From Terriglobia bacterium (GTDB taxonomy: Bacteria > Acidobacteriota > Terriglobia > Terriglobales > Acidobacteriaceae): 64,000 nucleotides of DNA. Shown here piece after piece: positions 43,100 to 50,778 of this stretch. Where the stretch lies: positions 1 through 64,000 of the forward strand of contig JAIQFC010000017.1 of the NCBI GenBank assembly GCA_020073465.1. Direction: 5' to 3'. Numbering within the stretch: position 1 is the stretch's first letter; the number at the start of each line of letters is the position of its first letter. Under the pieces are notes generated by a model that was not told the origin of the DNA, made no database searches, and was given only the letters and a program-made list of their open reading frames with translations. A program made the position numbers and the translations under genes.

Positions 43100-44710
43100 T
43101 CAAGCCGTTATTGCCGGTCGTGAAGCCTGGTAAAGCTGCCAGGCAAAAGCTCCCAAACCTAGGCAAACCATACCCAGGCGGACCAGCCCGCCAAGATACG
43201 GGATGAACCCAACGATGGTGAGGATCAACAGGCCCACCAGGAGTCCCAGCAACCAATCGCCCTTCGTGGCTCCGGCTGGCTTCAGAAGTATCCGCCCCAG
43301 GAACGCTCCGACCCAAATCTTCGCCAGGTAGATCGCAGCGAGATACGCCGCGAACAACATTAGCGAAAGCGGGATGCCAACCAGCGTGACGGCTGCCACG
43401 ATTATGGCCAATGGCACGCCCGCCAGAACGCCAACCCCCAGCCCGAGGCTGCGCCAGCCTGAGCCCACCGCCTGAGTGCAGCTCTGGAAGAAGCCGGGAA
43501 ACAGAACCAGGCCCAGCCATCCCACCAGCATGGCCGCGGCGAACCAGACAGCTTGGTGGAAGTAGAATCTGGGGCGCGTGAACTGGCTCTTCCTCACCTG
43601 CATCTGGATGTCACGTTTGCCCGCAATGGTCGCGCCGTCGGCGATGTGCACGTCTTTCAGCTGGCGCACGCGAGCGCTCAGGTTGCCGCCCACCCGGGCC
43701 GTGTTCGTCAGCGTAAGGCTACCTCCGGCCATGGTCAGTTCGCGGCCGATGCTGCCGCTCACATCGGCATTGCTAGCGAAGATGGTCGCGCTACGTTTCA
43801 CCTCGCCCTCCAGGCTGACGTCGCCGGCGCCAACCACGATGCCGTCACCCACGTGACCCCGGTTACCCACATGAAAGGACTGCGCCCAACCGTAGATGCT
43901 GTGGCCCAATTGTCCGTCCAGGTCGAGCGACTGCGAAAGGTTGTAGATGTGGCCTTCCACGCTTCCGCTCACCACCGTTCTCTTGGCAAAACTCATCAGG
44001 TCGCCCTTGACGGTGCCACGCACTTCCAGCGTCTGGCAAAAAACCAGCAGGTCCCCATTGACCACGCCTTCCACGCGCACAGTGTTGCCGGAGGCCAAAA
44101 GGGTGTCGTCCACAGTCTCACTCGCCGGTACGGTGACGAACTCCCCGTGACGCCGCTCCAGGGCAAAGCTGGGCAAAGACAACGTAAGCAACACGATCAG
44201 CAGGCGCAGGCCAGGCTGGCGTAGCCGCCCTCGGCGTCCCAGCAGCAGTGCGCCGCTGCCCAACAGCAATAGCAGAAAGAAACCCCCAACGACAGCAGCA
44301 TAGTCAGTCAGCATGGCAGTACCCCCGTGTGCAAAGTAGTCGGAAAGGTTGAACATCAGGTTCGTGAGGCCGCTTGGGCTGAAAGGATTGAACCATTCCA
44401 GCGCTTCCGGAATTTTCAGCTCATCGATCCAAACGGAAACGATCGAACCTAGCGCCAGCACGGCGGCCATCACCGCCAGGTCACCCCACACCCGGGACAA
44501 GCGTAAACGGGAGAAGGCCTTGGGGCTGGCCGCTTCTTCTGGAAGCTCGCGCAGGCTTTCGCTCAGAACGCGGTTCTCCGCGCGCAATGCGTCCACCAGA
44601 TCCCGGCAGCGCCGGCACGTGGCTAGGTGGTCTCGCAACTGCCGCGCTTCGTCCACCGCTAGTTCGCCGTCCACGAAGATGGCGCAGGTCTGTTCCGAAT
44701 AACATTCCAT
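43100..44710 (-). CDS. Anti-sigma zinc-finger protein fused to bactofilin-like and membrane domains
   Basis: A 536-residue fusion. The N-terminus is a zinc-binding anti-sigma (ZAS) domain: DHLATCRRC supplies the HxxxCxxC set and follows MECYSEQTC. Two transmembrane helices follow. A polymer-forming, bactofilin-like right-handed helix of short repeats (NTVRVEGVVNGDLLVF, VRGTVKGDLMSF, VSGSVEGHIYNL and so on) lies between about residues 215 and 375. The C-terminal 160 residues are four or more hydrophobic helices. The ATG at 44710 is supported by GGAG nine bases upstream; the GTG at 44716 overlaps the sigma stop. The operon with an ECF sigma gene supports the anti-sigma role. Confidence 0.87.
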   Translation of the reverse strand: MECYSEQTCAIFVDGELAVDEARQLRDHLATCRRCRDLVDALRAENRVLSESLRELPEEAASPKAFSRLRLSRVWGDLAVMAAVLALGSIVSVWIDELKIPEALEWFNPFSPSGLTNLMFNLSDYFAHGGTAMLTDYAAVVGGFFLLLLLGSGALLLGRRGRLRQPGLRLLIVLLTLSLPSFALERRHGEFVTVPASETVDDTLLASGNTVRVEGVVNGDLLVFCQTLEVRGTVKGDLMSFAKRTVVSGSVEGHIYNLSQSLDLDGQLGHSIYGWAQSFHVGNRGHVGDGIVVGAGDVSLEGEVKRSATIFASNADVSGSIGRELTMAGGSLTLTNTARVGGNLSARVRQLKDVHIADGATIAGKRDIQMQVRKSQFTRPRFYFHQAVWFAAAMLVGWLGLVLFPGFFQSCTQAVGSGWRSLGLGVGVLAGVPLAIIVAAVTLVGIPLSLMLFAAYLAAIYLAKIWVGAFLGRILLKPAGATKGDWLLGLLVGLLILTIVGFIPYLGGLVRLGMVCLGLGAFAWQLYQASRPAITA

Positions 44711-44712
44711 GA

Positions 44713-45336
44713 TCACTTGCTCCTGTGGGCCAGTTTCCGGCGCAATTCCTGCTTGGCACGAAATATCAGCGTAGCCACATTGTTCCTCTGCAGGCCCAAC
44801 TGCTGCCCGATTTCGTCATAACTCAGCTCGCTGTAGTAGCGCAGCACCAGCGGCACACGATGGTTCTCCGGCAGGCGTGCGATCGCAGCCTGCAGCTGCG
44901 CCTTCTCCTCCATCCTGATGACCGTACCCAGCGGCGACCGCTCCGGGCTGGTTGCCTCAATGACCGTTGCTCCGTCTTCCACTTCCACAATCACCTGCTG
45001 TCCACGCCGGCGGCGCCGCAAAACGTCAATGCACTGGTTGCCAGCCACCCGCAGCAGCCATCTGGGGAACGGAATCGATCCGTCGTAGCTCCCGATGGAG
45101 CGCTGAAGCTTGAGGAAGACTTCGCTGGTGGCATCCTCTGCGCTCTCCCGCGAGTCCAGCATGTAACGGCACAACCCGAATACGCGCTGGACATAGCGGC
45201 GATGGATTTCCCCCAGGGCCTCGGCATCGTGGCCCTGTGCGCGCTCGATTACGCTCTCCAGATCCTGCCCCTCCATCGGCTCGGTTTTTACCTCGCGGGG
45301 CTCGGGCCCTTTCGCTTTGTTCCTCTTGATGTCCAT
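44713..45336 (-). CDS. ECF RNA polymerase sigma factor (RpoE-like)
   Basis: A sigma-70 family extracytoplasmic-function factor of 207 residues. Region 2 is seen in RRYVQRVFGLCRYMLDSRES through PRWLLRVAGNQCIDVLRRRR. Region 4 is in ARLPENHRVPLVLRYYSELS and YDEIGQQLGLQRNNVATLIF, with a helix-turn-helix for the -35 element. The start at 45336 (MDIKRNKAKG) is preferred; upstream in-frame codons back to 45396 have no homologous content. It overlaps or abuts its anti-sigma partner gene, the usual arrangement. The regulon cannot be predicted. Confidence 0.92.
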   Translation of the reverse strand: MDIKRNKAKGPEPREVKTEPMEGQDLESVIERAQGHDAEALGEIHRRYVQRVFGLCRYMLDSRESAEDATSEVFLKLQRSIGSYDGSIPFPRWLLRVAGNQCIDVLRRRRRGQQVIVEVEDGATVIEATSPERSPLGTVIRMEEKAQLQAAIARLPENHRVPLVLRYYSELSYDEIGQQLGLQRNNVATLIFRAKQELRRKLAHRSK

Positions 45337-45643
45337 AAAGCAGTACGCTGCAGATCGAACAAAATTACACAGAATTTGGGGACGAAGGGACCCCAAGACT
45401 AGAGGCCTAGCCGGAGCTCGTGCAGGGCTCGAGTTGCTGAGTCCTAGTGATGCGACATCAACGGCATGGGAATCGTTCAGGAGTGGATAGTTGACATTAA
45501 CAGGCCACTTTACTCAGTGAGGATTGACCAACCCGGGGTGTTCGACCTTGAATCCAGCCGGATCGCTGTGTGTAGCGTCAGTTCTTAACGGGTTTAGCCG
45601 CTGAGGTGGCCTCCGTCCTGCGAATAAAATTCTCCGCAGACTA
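45337..45643. other. Intergenic region upstream of the ECF sigma gene
   Basis: No gene is seen in these 307 bases. A GGGTTTAGCCGCTGAGGTGG copy of the GGCTTYAGCCGC repeat lies at about 45589-45608, next to the end of the membrane-protein gene. ECF genes are often autoregulated, so the sigma target promoter may be here, but I cannot pick a -35/-10 pair with confidence. Confidence 0.4.
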
Positions 45644-46117
45644 CTAGAGACACCCATCCGGAACGCTCTCCTGCTCCGCCACCATCTGCTCCGGATGCGA
45701 GCGCAGAATCCAAGCTCCGATCAATGCCGCGTACGTCAGCAGGAACACGCGTAGATACTGCGCCTCTGGCAACCCGGCATCTCCAAACCAGGTGCGAAGC
45801 AGTCCAAAGCTCGCGCTGCCGGCGCACAGCGCGAAGTACACGCGTTCTTTCGTGCAGCCAGCCACACAGGCCAGGCGAAGCAGCACCAACGCCACCGTCG
45901 CACAGATAAGAACGCTCGTAAGCCCGGCCGCGGCGCCGGGTCCGTGCAGCGAAAGCGCGGGCTTGGGTGCGGCAAATCCGTGCATTGCGATGCCCAGAAA
46001 CACCACCGAGTGCACCAGCGCGATCAGCACCCGCTTGCGATTAGTCAGTACGGAAAACGCGTTCACGCCCTCATCCTGCCCGATTCTGCTGGCCGGGAGT
46101 GTGATCTCTTTCCGCAT
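45644..46117 (-). CDS. Hypothetical polytopic membrane protein
   Basis: A 157-residue protein with about four transmembrane helices: LIALVHSVVFLGIAMHGFAA, GLTSVLICATVALVLLRLAC, YFALCAGSASFGLLRTWFG and YLRVFLLTYAALIGAWILRS. A polar N-terminal stretch precedes helix 1 and an acidic tail follows helix 4. No family was recognised. The reading frame has the strong third-position GC of neighbouring genes, supporting it as coding. It lies alone, upstream of the sigma operon on the same strand, and ends within a short repeat-bearing gap. Confidence 0.6.
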   Translation of the reverse strand: MRKEITLPASRIGQDEGVNAFSVLTNRKRVLIALVHSVVFLGIAMHGFAAPKPALSLHGPGAAAGLTSVLICATVALVLLRLACVAGCTKERVYFALCAGSASFGLLRTWFGDAGLPEAQYLRVFLLTYAALIGAWILRSHPEQMVAEQESVPDGCL

Positions 46118-46154
46118 TTGGTGTGATTCAAATCACAGCACCCCGCAGTAACCC

Positions 46155-46230
46155 CGGCGTCATCCTGAACGCAGCCGTTTTTCAGGCGGAGCGAAGAGCC
46201 TGCCCTAAGCGCGGCCGAAGGGATCTGGCG
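46155..46230. repeat. 57-bp dispersed repeat, copy 4, split by a 25-bp element
   Basis: The left part GGCGTCATCCTGAACGCAGC to GCGGAGCGAAG (46155-46196) matches the other copies. Then 46197-46221 reads AGCCTGCCCTAAGCG...CGAAGG, the 25-bp element, after which the repeat resumes with GATCTGGCG. All uninterrupted copies read GCGAAGGATCTCGCG at this point. Confidence 0.85.
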
Positions 46231-46325
46231 AGTACGGCCACCGCACTCCGCGAGCGAATCCATCCCCATCCAGCGAGTCGCCGCTGGCCTCCATTCCCAC
46301 CAAACTGCTACCATCGCATCCCATC

Positions 46326-47618
46326 ATGACCACTTTGCGGACGCTCTCCTCCCTGCTGCTGATCCTCCTGCCGTGGGCCTCAACGCTCCCACTGACAGCC
46401 CAGTCCCAGCCCGCGCATCCCATCGTGCTCCACGCCGCCCGCCTGCTCGACATCAAGAGCGGCCACATCGTGAAGCCCGGCGAGGTCCTGGTCCAGGGTG
46501 ACCGCATCGTTGAGGCTGGCAGTTCCGTCAAGCATCCCGCAGGCGCAGAAATCATCGATCTGGGGGACCGCACCTTGCTCCCCGGCCTGATCGATTCCCA
46601 CATCCATCTTTTCCTGCATCCCGGCGCCGAGGATCTGCAGACCGTTCAGGAATCCGTGCCCGAGCGCACGATCATCGCTACTCTGGCCGCCCGCGACGAC
46701 CTCATGGCTGGATTCACCGCCGAACGCGATATGGGTAGCGAAGGCGCCGGCTCGGCCGATAGCGCCGTCCGCAACGCGATTGATCAAGGACTTATCCCCG
46801 GCCCGCGCCTGCGCGTCAGCGGCAACGCCATCAACATTCTCGGCGGTCACGAGGACGCTCTCGGCTACAACCCCGAGCAGCACGTTCTACCCAACGCCAC
46901 GTACGCCAACAGCGCAGACGAACTGGTCACTGTCATCCGCCAGCAGTTCAAGGAAGGCGCGGACTTCATCAAGATCTACGAAACTGGCGCCGACGCCGTG
47001 CAAGACGGCAAACTCCACACCGTGTACCAGTACACCGAGCTCGAGCTCGCTGCCGCCGTAAAGGAAGCTGCGCGTCTGGGAAAACCCGTCGCGGTCCACG
47101 CCACCGGAGAGCCCGGCACTCTCTACGCCGCCCAGGCCGGAGTCGTTTCCATCGATCACGCCGACCAGCTTGGCGATGAAACCATGCGCCTGATGCGCGA
47201 AAAGCAGATCTTCGCCGTCCCCACCTTCACCATCTTCGAGTACTTCGCCGATCACGCTTCCACGCCCGAGCAGGCAGCCCGCGAGCGTCAGATGACTGCC
47301 CTGCACGTCCAGGAATTCAAGAAGCAGATTGCCGCCGGCGTCCCCATGGCGCTAGGCTCCGACGTCGGCCCCTTCCCCCACGGCACCCAAGCCCGCGAAT
47401 TTGTCCTGATGGTGAAGTTCGGCATGACCCCGCTCGCCGTGCTGCAGGCTGATCTGCTGAACGGCGCAAAGTTGCTGGGTTGGGACGGACAGATCGGCTC
47501 CCTCGAGCCTGGCTACTTCGCCGACATCGTCGCCGTCCCCGGCGACCCGCTACAGGACGTCAGCGTGCTCGGCAATGTCGCGTTCGTGATGAAGGGCGGC
47601 GTGATCTACAAGAAGTGA
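46326..47618 (+). CDS. Exported amidohydrolase (imidazolonepropionase-like)
   Basis: A metal-dependent hydrolase of the amidohydrolase superfamily with a signal peptide (MTTLRTLSSLLLILLPWAST). The metal-binding HxH is in LLPGLIDSHIHLFLH, with later ligands expected in VAVHATGEPG (His), VVSIDHADQLG (His) and MALGSDVGPFPHGT (Asp). The length of 430 residues and these motifs match the imidazolonepropionase-like/Xaa-Pro dipeptidase-related group common in Acidobacteriota. The substrate, possibly a cyclic amide or dipeptide, is not predictable. It stands alone after a repeat. Confidence 0.88.
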   Translation: MTTLRTLSSLLLILLPWASTLPLTAQSQPAHPIVLHAARLLDIKSGHIVKPGEVLVQGDRIVEAGSSVKHPAGAEIIDLGDRTLLPGLIDSHIHLFLHPGAEDLQTVQESVPERTIIATLAARDDLMAGFTAERDMGSEGAGSADSAVRNAIDQGLIPGPRLRVSGNAINILGGHEDALGYNPEQHVLPNATYANSADELVTVIRQQFKEGADFIKIYETGADAVQDGKLHTVYQYTELELAAAVKEAARLGKPVAVHATGEPGTLYAAQAGVVSIDHADQLGDETMRLMREKQIFAVPTFTIFEYFADHASTPEQAARERQMTALHVQEFKKQIAAGVPMALGSDVGPFPHGTQAREFVLMVKFGMTPLAVLQADLLNGAKLLGWDGQIGSLEPGYFADIVAVPGDPLQDVSVLGNVAFVMKGGVIYKK

Positions 47619-47629
47619 CGCGCTGGTGG

Positions 47630-47730
47630 GCACAGTCCAGCCCCGAAGGGGCGGCATTCATTAGCCCAAGGCGTAAGCCCTGGGTTAGGCAGGAGATTTG
47701 CGCGAGTCCCGTAGGGACGACACAGCTTCT
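47630..47730. repeat. Short palindromic repeats after the amidohydrolase gene
   Basis: The 223-base gap to 47841 holds AGCCCCGAAGGGGCGGCATT, AGCCCAAGGCGTAAGCCCTG and GAGTCCCGTAGGGACGACAC, three hairpin motifs of the kind dispersed through such genomes. Nothing else was recognised. Confidence 0.65.
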
Positions 47731-47841
47731 CACGATCTCATTCAGCGCTGCGTGAAGCGCCTCGTTCGTCTGCCTGGAATCGGTGTCGCCAGACCCTGTC
47801 GGTTAGGTGGATCAATGAGTGCAACGGCGATTTTGCAACAG

Positions 47842-48315
47842 TTATCGTTCAAGCACGAGCGTTTCAGCTACGAAATCGAGTGAGACTGTGAAATTCCGCA
47901 AGAAATCGGCCCCCAAAACTCCACGGCATTCGATGATTGCTTCGATGGCTGATGCTGGGTGATTGCCCAACGGATAGAGCTTATCCTCGCCTAGGTTCGC
48001 CAGAATGTCGGGCGGGATGGCCGGGCTGCCCCAGACCACAACTTCAAAATTGCTCAGAACGGCGCTGCCGACAGCGATCGATTCCAAACGTAGCAACGGA
48101 TATGCCAGCCTTTCGGAAATAGTCAATGTAGATGACGAATCATCCACCGCGAGGCCCATGGCTTCGATTGTTCTAGCCGAGACGAGTGTTCTGGAACGCG
48201 ACGGCTCTACACAGAACGGGAACGATGACCGACCGTTTATCGAAACTGGAACAAGCAAGTGTGACTGGAGTGTGTTCTGCTGTTCTCGGCGCGTGAAGTG
48301 AATCCGATGCTCCAT
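47842..48315 (-). CDS. Retropepsin-like fold protein lacking the DTG catalytic triad
   Basis: The C-terminal GVLGADFLRNFTVSLDF and the N-terminal SFPFCVEPSRSRTLVSARTI resemble the two ends of retroviral-type aspartic protease domains found in bacteria, where the first reads VDTGASRTVIS and the second GVLGxDFLxxF. Here the DTG position reads EPS, so proteolysis by the usual mechanism is unlikely. The product is 157 residues with no signal peptide. It could be a regulatory homologue or a decaying gene. Neighbours give no functional link. Confidence 0.55.
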   Translation of the reverse strand: MEHRIHFTRREQQNTLQSHLLVPVSINGRSSFPFCVEPSRSRTLVSARTIEAMGLAVDDSSSTLTISERLAYPLLRLESIAVGSAVLSNFEVVVWGSPAIPPDILANLGEDKLYPLGNHPASAIEAIIECRGVLGADFLRNFTVSLDFVAETLVLER

Positions 48316-48433
48316 TTCTATCTTCCCCCAGTGCCCGACTCCAGCATTCTAGGCGATGACGGACGTAAACAGGCGTTAGCACTCAGAACCCCCCTGTAAA
48401 TGTGCGCCCGCTCCCGCGATACTCGTCGAGGTC

Positions 48434-49342
48434 CTATGATTTTCGCGCAATCAATGCATCGAGCGCAGGGATTGAGACTGAAGCGGTCAACGAATGTTCT
48501 GGCGGTTGGATTCCCCTCTGCATCGCCGCCACCAGAATCTCCATTGCCTTTCCCGTCAGCGGTGAGATGTAGATTGTGGCCGTCAGCAGCTTTTCTCTCA
48601 CCCAGACTTGGCCCGTCGCTGGCTGGCCATCACATCCGGTAAAGGGCAGGCTTAGCCAGCGCGCTCGCTCCTTGTCACTGGCAAGTCCCTGAAATGCTTT
48701 ACGTGCACCCATGGCCATGGCGTCATCTTGCGCCCCTACCAGGTCAATCGGTGCGCTTTGTGAGGTGGCCAGACTCAGCCAGGACAACACTGCTCGTGTG
48801 GCGCCGTCTTCTGTCCAGTTTGCTTTCAGCATCGAAACGCGAATGTTCGACGGTTTCGTCTCCAGCATCCCCGCTGTGCGCTTTCCAGCAGAGGAGCTAC
48901 GCGAAGGGCCCTCGATATACAGGACCGAACCGCCTCTTGGCAGCAATGCGGCGAACTGTCTGCCCTGTATGCGGCCAATCTCATCGTGATCGGCACTGAC
49001 AGCAAAGATGGGTGCGGTTGCCTGCGCGCGAAGTGCTGCCAGGTACTCCGGTCGCCGGTTCAGGATCGCCCAACCGATCCCAGCAGCGCTGGCAGCCCGA
49101 GCCACCTGCGGTAGGGCCGTGCCCCCAACCGGTTCCAACACAATCGCATCCGGCCGCGATTCCTTCTGGCTTTGGATCGCCTTCAGCAGCTGCGTGCTTT
49201 GGTTTACGGCATCATCCTCCGCAAAAACGATCTCCACATCAATCCCCAACTTGCTCGCAGTGTCCTCTGCGCATTGGGCTTGTGCCACTTGGAAATCGTT
49301 CTCGCAGCTGTGGAGGGAAACCAGAAATCGGAGCTTCTTCAT
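48434..49342 (-). CDS. Orphan periplasmic-binding-protein-like protein without a signal peptide
   Basis: A 302-residue protein of the ribose/LacI-type binding fold (Periplasmic_binding_4). ETRPD-like features include SRPDAIVLEPVGGTALPQVA, RIQGRQFAALLPRGGSVLYI and LVGAQDDAMAMGARKAFQGL. It begins MKKLRFLVSLHSCENDFQVA, in which the fold's first strand starts at once, so there is neither an export signal nor a DNA-binding domain. No ABC transporter genes are adjacent. It may be a cytoplasmic ligand-binding protein. The next gene upstream on the same strand is the GcvH-like gene. Confidence 0.7.
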   Translation of the reverse strand: MKKLRFLVSLHSCENDFQVAQAQCAEDTASKLGIDVEIVFAEDDAVNQSTQLLKAIQSQKESRPDAIVLEPVGGTALPQVARAASAAGIGWAILNRRPEYLAALRAQATAPIFAVSADHDEIGRIQGRQFAALLPRGGSVLYIEGPSRSSSAGKRTAGMLETKPSNIRVSMLKANWTEDGATRAVLSWLSLATSQSAPIDLVGAQDDAMAMGARKAFQGLASDKERARWLSLPFTGCDGQPATGQVWVREKLLTATIYISPLTGKAMEILVAAMQRGIQPPEHSLTASVSIPALDALIARKS

Positions 49343-49440
49343 CGCGTCGCGACCAGTCCTGTCTTTCTAGCAACGATACGCCTTATCCATGCCGAATTTC
49401 CCCATTTTGGTTTCTGCTGGGACCCTGTCTCGTCTCCCCC

Positions 49441-49478
49441 AAAAAAGTGCGGCCCGCCCAGGTTCGAGCGGACCGCAC
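49441..49478 (-). terminator. Rho-independent terminator after the GcvH-like gene
   Basis: On the minus strand GTGCGGTCCGC pairs with GCGGGCCGCAC, with one mismatch, and is followed by six T residues. It lies 27 bases beyond the stop codon of the GcvH-like gene, so that gene is terminated before the binding-protein gene. Confidence 0.88.
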
Positions 49479-49504
49479 AAGGAGGAGGTCTTAACTCGAC
49501 GTAT

Positions 49505-50170
49505 CTACGAGAGGAAAAACTCCTTCGTGAGCGAAGCCCACTCTGCATCCGGCATGTGGGCCGTCAGATCGTCCACCGCCACGCCGCCGTCCTGCGCTAG
49601 CGCTCCCATCGCCAGCGGCATCCTCTTCTGCAGCCGGAGTGCCGACTCCTCCGTCCACCACCGCGCCAGTGCGCCGCCCAGCAGATTGCGGAAGTTCGTC
49701 TTCGCGTCGGGAGCCTGCACCGCCAGCAGCCAGCCTTCTCCGTAAGGATCTTTCCGCGCCAACTCCGGATCGTTGAGCACCGCTTCGTTGATGTCGCTCA
49801 CCGTGCCCTCGATCGGCGAAATCATATCTACCGACTTGCCGTCGCGGAGGATTGTCCAGATCTTCTGTCCCTGGCGAATCCATCTCCCGCGCTGCGGCAG
49901 CGCGATGCGCTCAATCTTGCCCACCAGCTTGGAAGCGAAGTCGTCGATCCCTACCCGCACCCGGTCTGGACTCTCGCTCAGAGCCCAGGTGTGTCCCGGG
50001 TGGTAGCGCAGATTCTCCGGCACCTGGAACCCGGCCACCAGGGCGGGAACCGAGCGTGCCACCATACCCTTCGCCGTTTGCACTGCCGGTTTAAGGACCT
50101 GCTTGCGGTTATGCGCGTAATCGATAAGAAGAAGAATCGCGAAAGTTAGGAGAACCATGATGACTGTCAT
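49505..50170 (-). CDS. Membrane-anchored GcvH-like (lipoyl-domain-like) protein
   Basis: A 221-residue protein. From the ATG at 50170 it begins MTVIMVLLTFAILLLIDYAH, one helix followed by NRKQ, which by the positive-inside rule leaves the rest in the cytoplasm. The body matches glycine-cleavage H protein: RYHPGHTWALSE, GIDDFASKLVGKIERIALPQ, ISPIEGTVSDINEAV and DPYGEGWLLAV. In GcvH the lipoylated Lys (ESVKAASD) lies ten residues after the conserved Gly; here that position is Gly and a Lys follows one residue later (RDGKSVDM). It may therefore not be lipoylated. It is divergent from the HybA/HybB operon. GcvH-like proteins of this sort accompany electron-transfer complexes in other bacteria. 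Confidence 0.82.
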   Translation of the reverse strand: MTVIMVLLTFAILLLIDYAHNRKQVLKPAVQTAKGMVARSVPALVAGFQVPENLRYHPGHTWALSESPDRVRVGIDDFASKLVGKIERIALPQRGRWIRQGQKIWTILRDGKSVDMISPIEGTVSDINEAVLNDPELARKDPYGEGWLLAVQAPDAKTNFRNLLGGALARWWTEESALRLQKRMPLAMGALAQDGGVAVDDLTAHMPDAEWASLTKEFFLS

Positions 50171-50774
50171 AACCCACCTCGCTCCTTGCTTTTCAGCACT
50201 TTCATAAAAGGCAATCGCAAGACCAAAGCCCGACCTCGCTCCCAAGAACTTCGCCACAGCTCTCTATGTCCCACACTCTGAAGGAGATGCCGCTACTGCC
50301 CATGCCCGGCTCGACTCAATCTGCGCGAAAGGGACCGCGTGTTCGACGATGAGAACGGCAACACACGAATTGAGGAATTCAGCAGTGAGTTGCTCCGATA
50401 TAGGCGAGTCGCTGGACTCTCAACGACTTACAGCGAGCTGGCCGCTGTTGCGTTCCACATCGCCTGCTGATGCAGAAGACAACATGCAACGGGCCATAGC
50501 CCTTCGTGGCAGAGGTATTGACCAGCATCACGACTTGAAGTGACTGCACGCACTGTCGGACTTCTGCTCATCATTGAGACTTTAAGGTGTCTGAAGCTGC
50601 TGAATTTCGCGACAACCTCCGAAAAGGAGGTATGCAGCTTGTGTCTCGGTGTGCAGATGCGCTTGGCTACACCAGTAACCGCCAGCCCCTTACCTGTTCA
50701 GTCGACCCTCAGCCGACAGGATTCTTGCCAGGCCCTTTCTTCGAGTCATCCGGCCCGGCCGGAAGGAATACTTC
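50171..50774. other. Divergent control region between the GcvH-like gene and the HybA-like operon
   Basis: These 604 bases hold the divergent start regions of both transcription units. A perfect small hairpin ACCTCC-GAAAA-GGAGGT lies at 50615-50631. I searched by eye for GG-N10-GC sigma-54 boxes and found only imperfect ones (for example TGGCAGAGGTATTGAC near 50507). A good Shine-Dalgarno (GGAAGGA) precedes the HybA-like start. Confidence 0.5.
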
Positions 50775-50778
50775 ATGA
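50587..50778 (+). CDS. Possible small ORF overlapping the HybA-like start by ATGA
   Basis: A 63-codon frame starting GTG (MSEAAEFRDNLRKGGMQLVS) ends in a TGA that overlaps the next ATG by four bases, as in translational coupling. A hairpin at 50615-50631 lies within it. Codon third positions are only moderately GC-rich, unlike neighbouring genes, and no family is recognised. It could equally be a chance frame. Confidence 0.22.
   Translation: MSEAAEFRDNLRKGGMQLVSRCADALGYTSNRQPLTCSVDPQPTGFLPGPFFESSGPAGRNTS

Noticed and set aside
50171-50774. Sigma-54 promoter for the HybA-like operon
   Set aside because: Candidate sites such as TGGCAGAGGTATTGAC lack the GC at -12; none met GG-N10-GC with good flanks.
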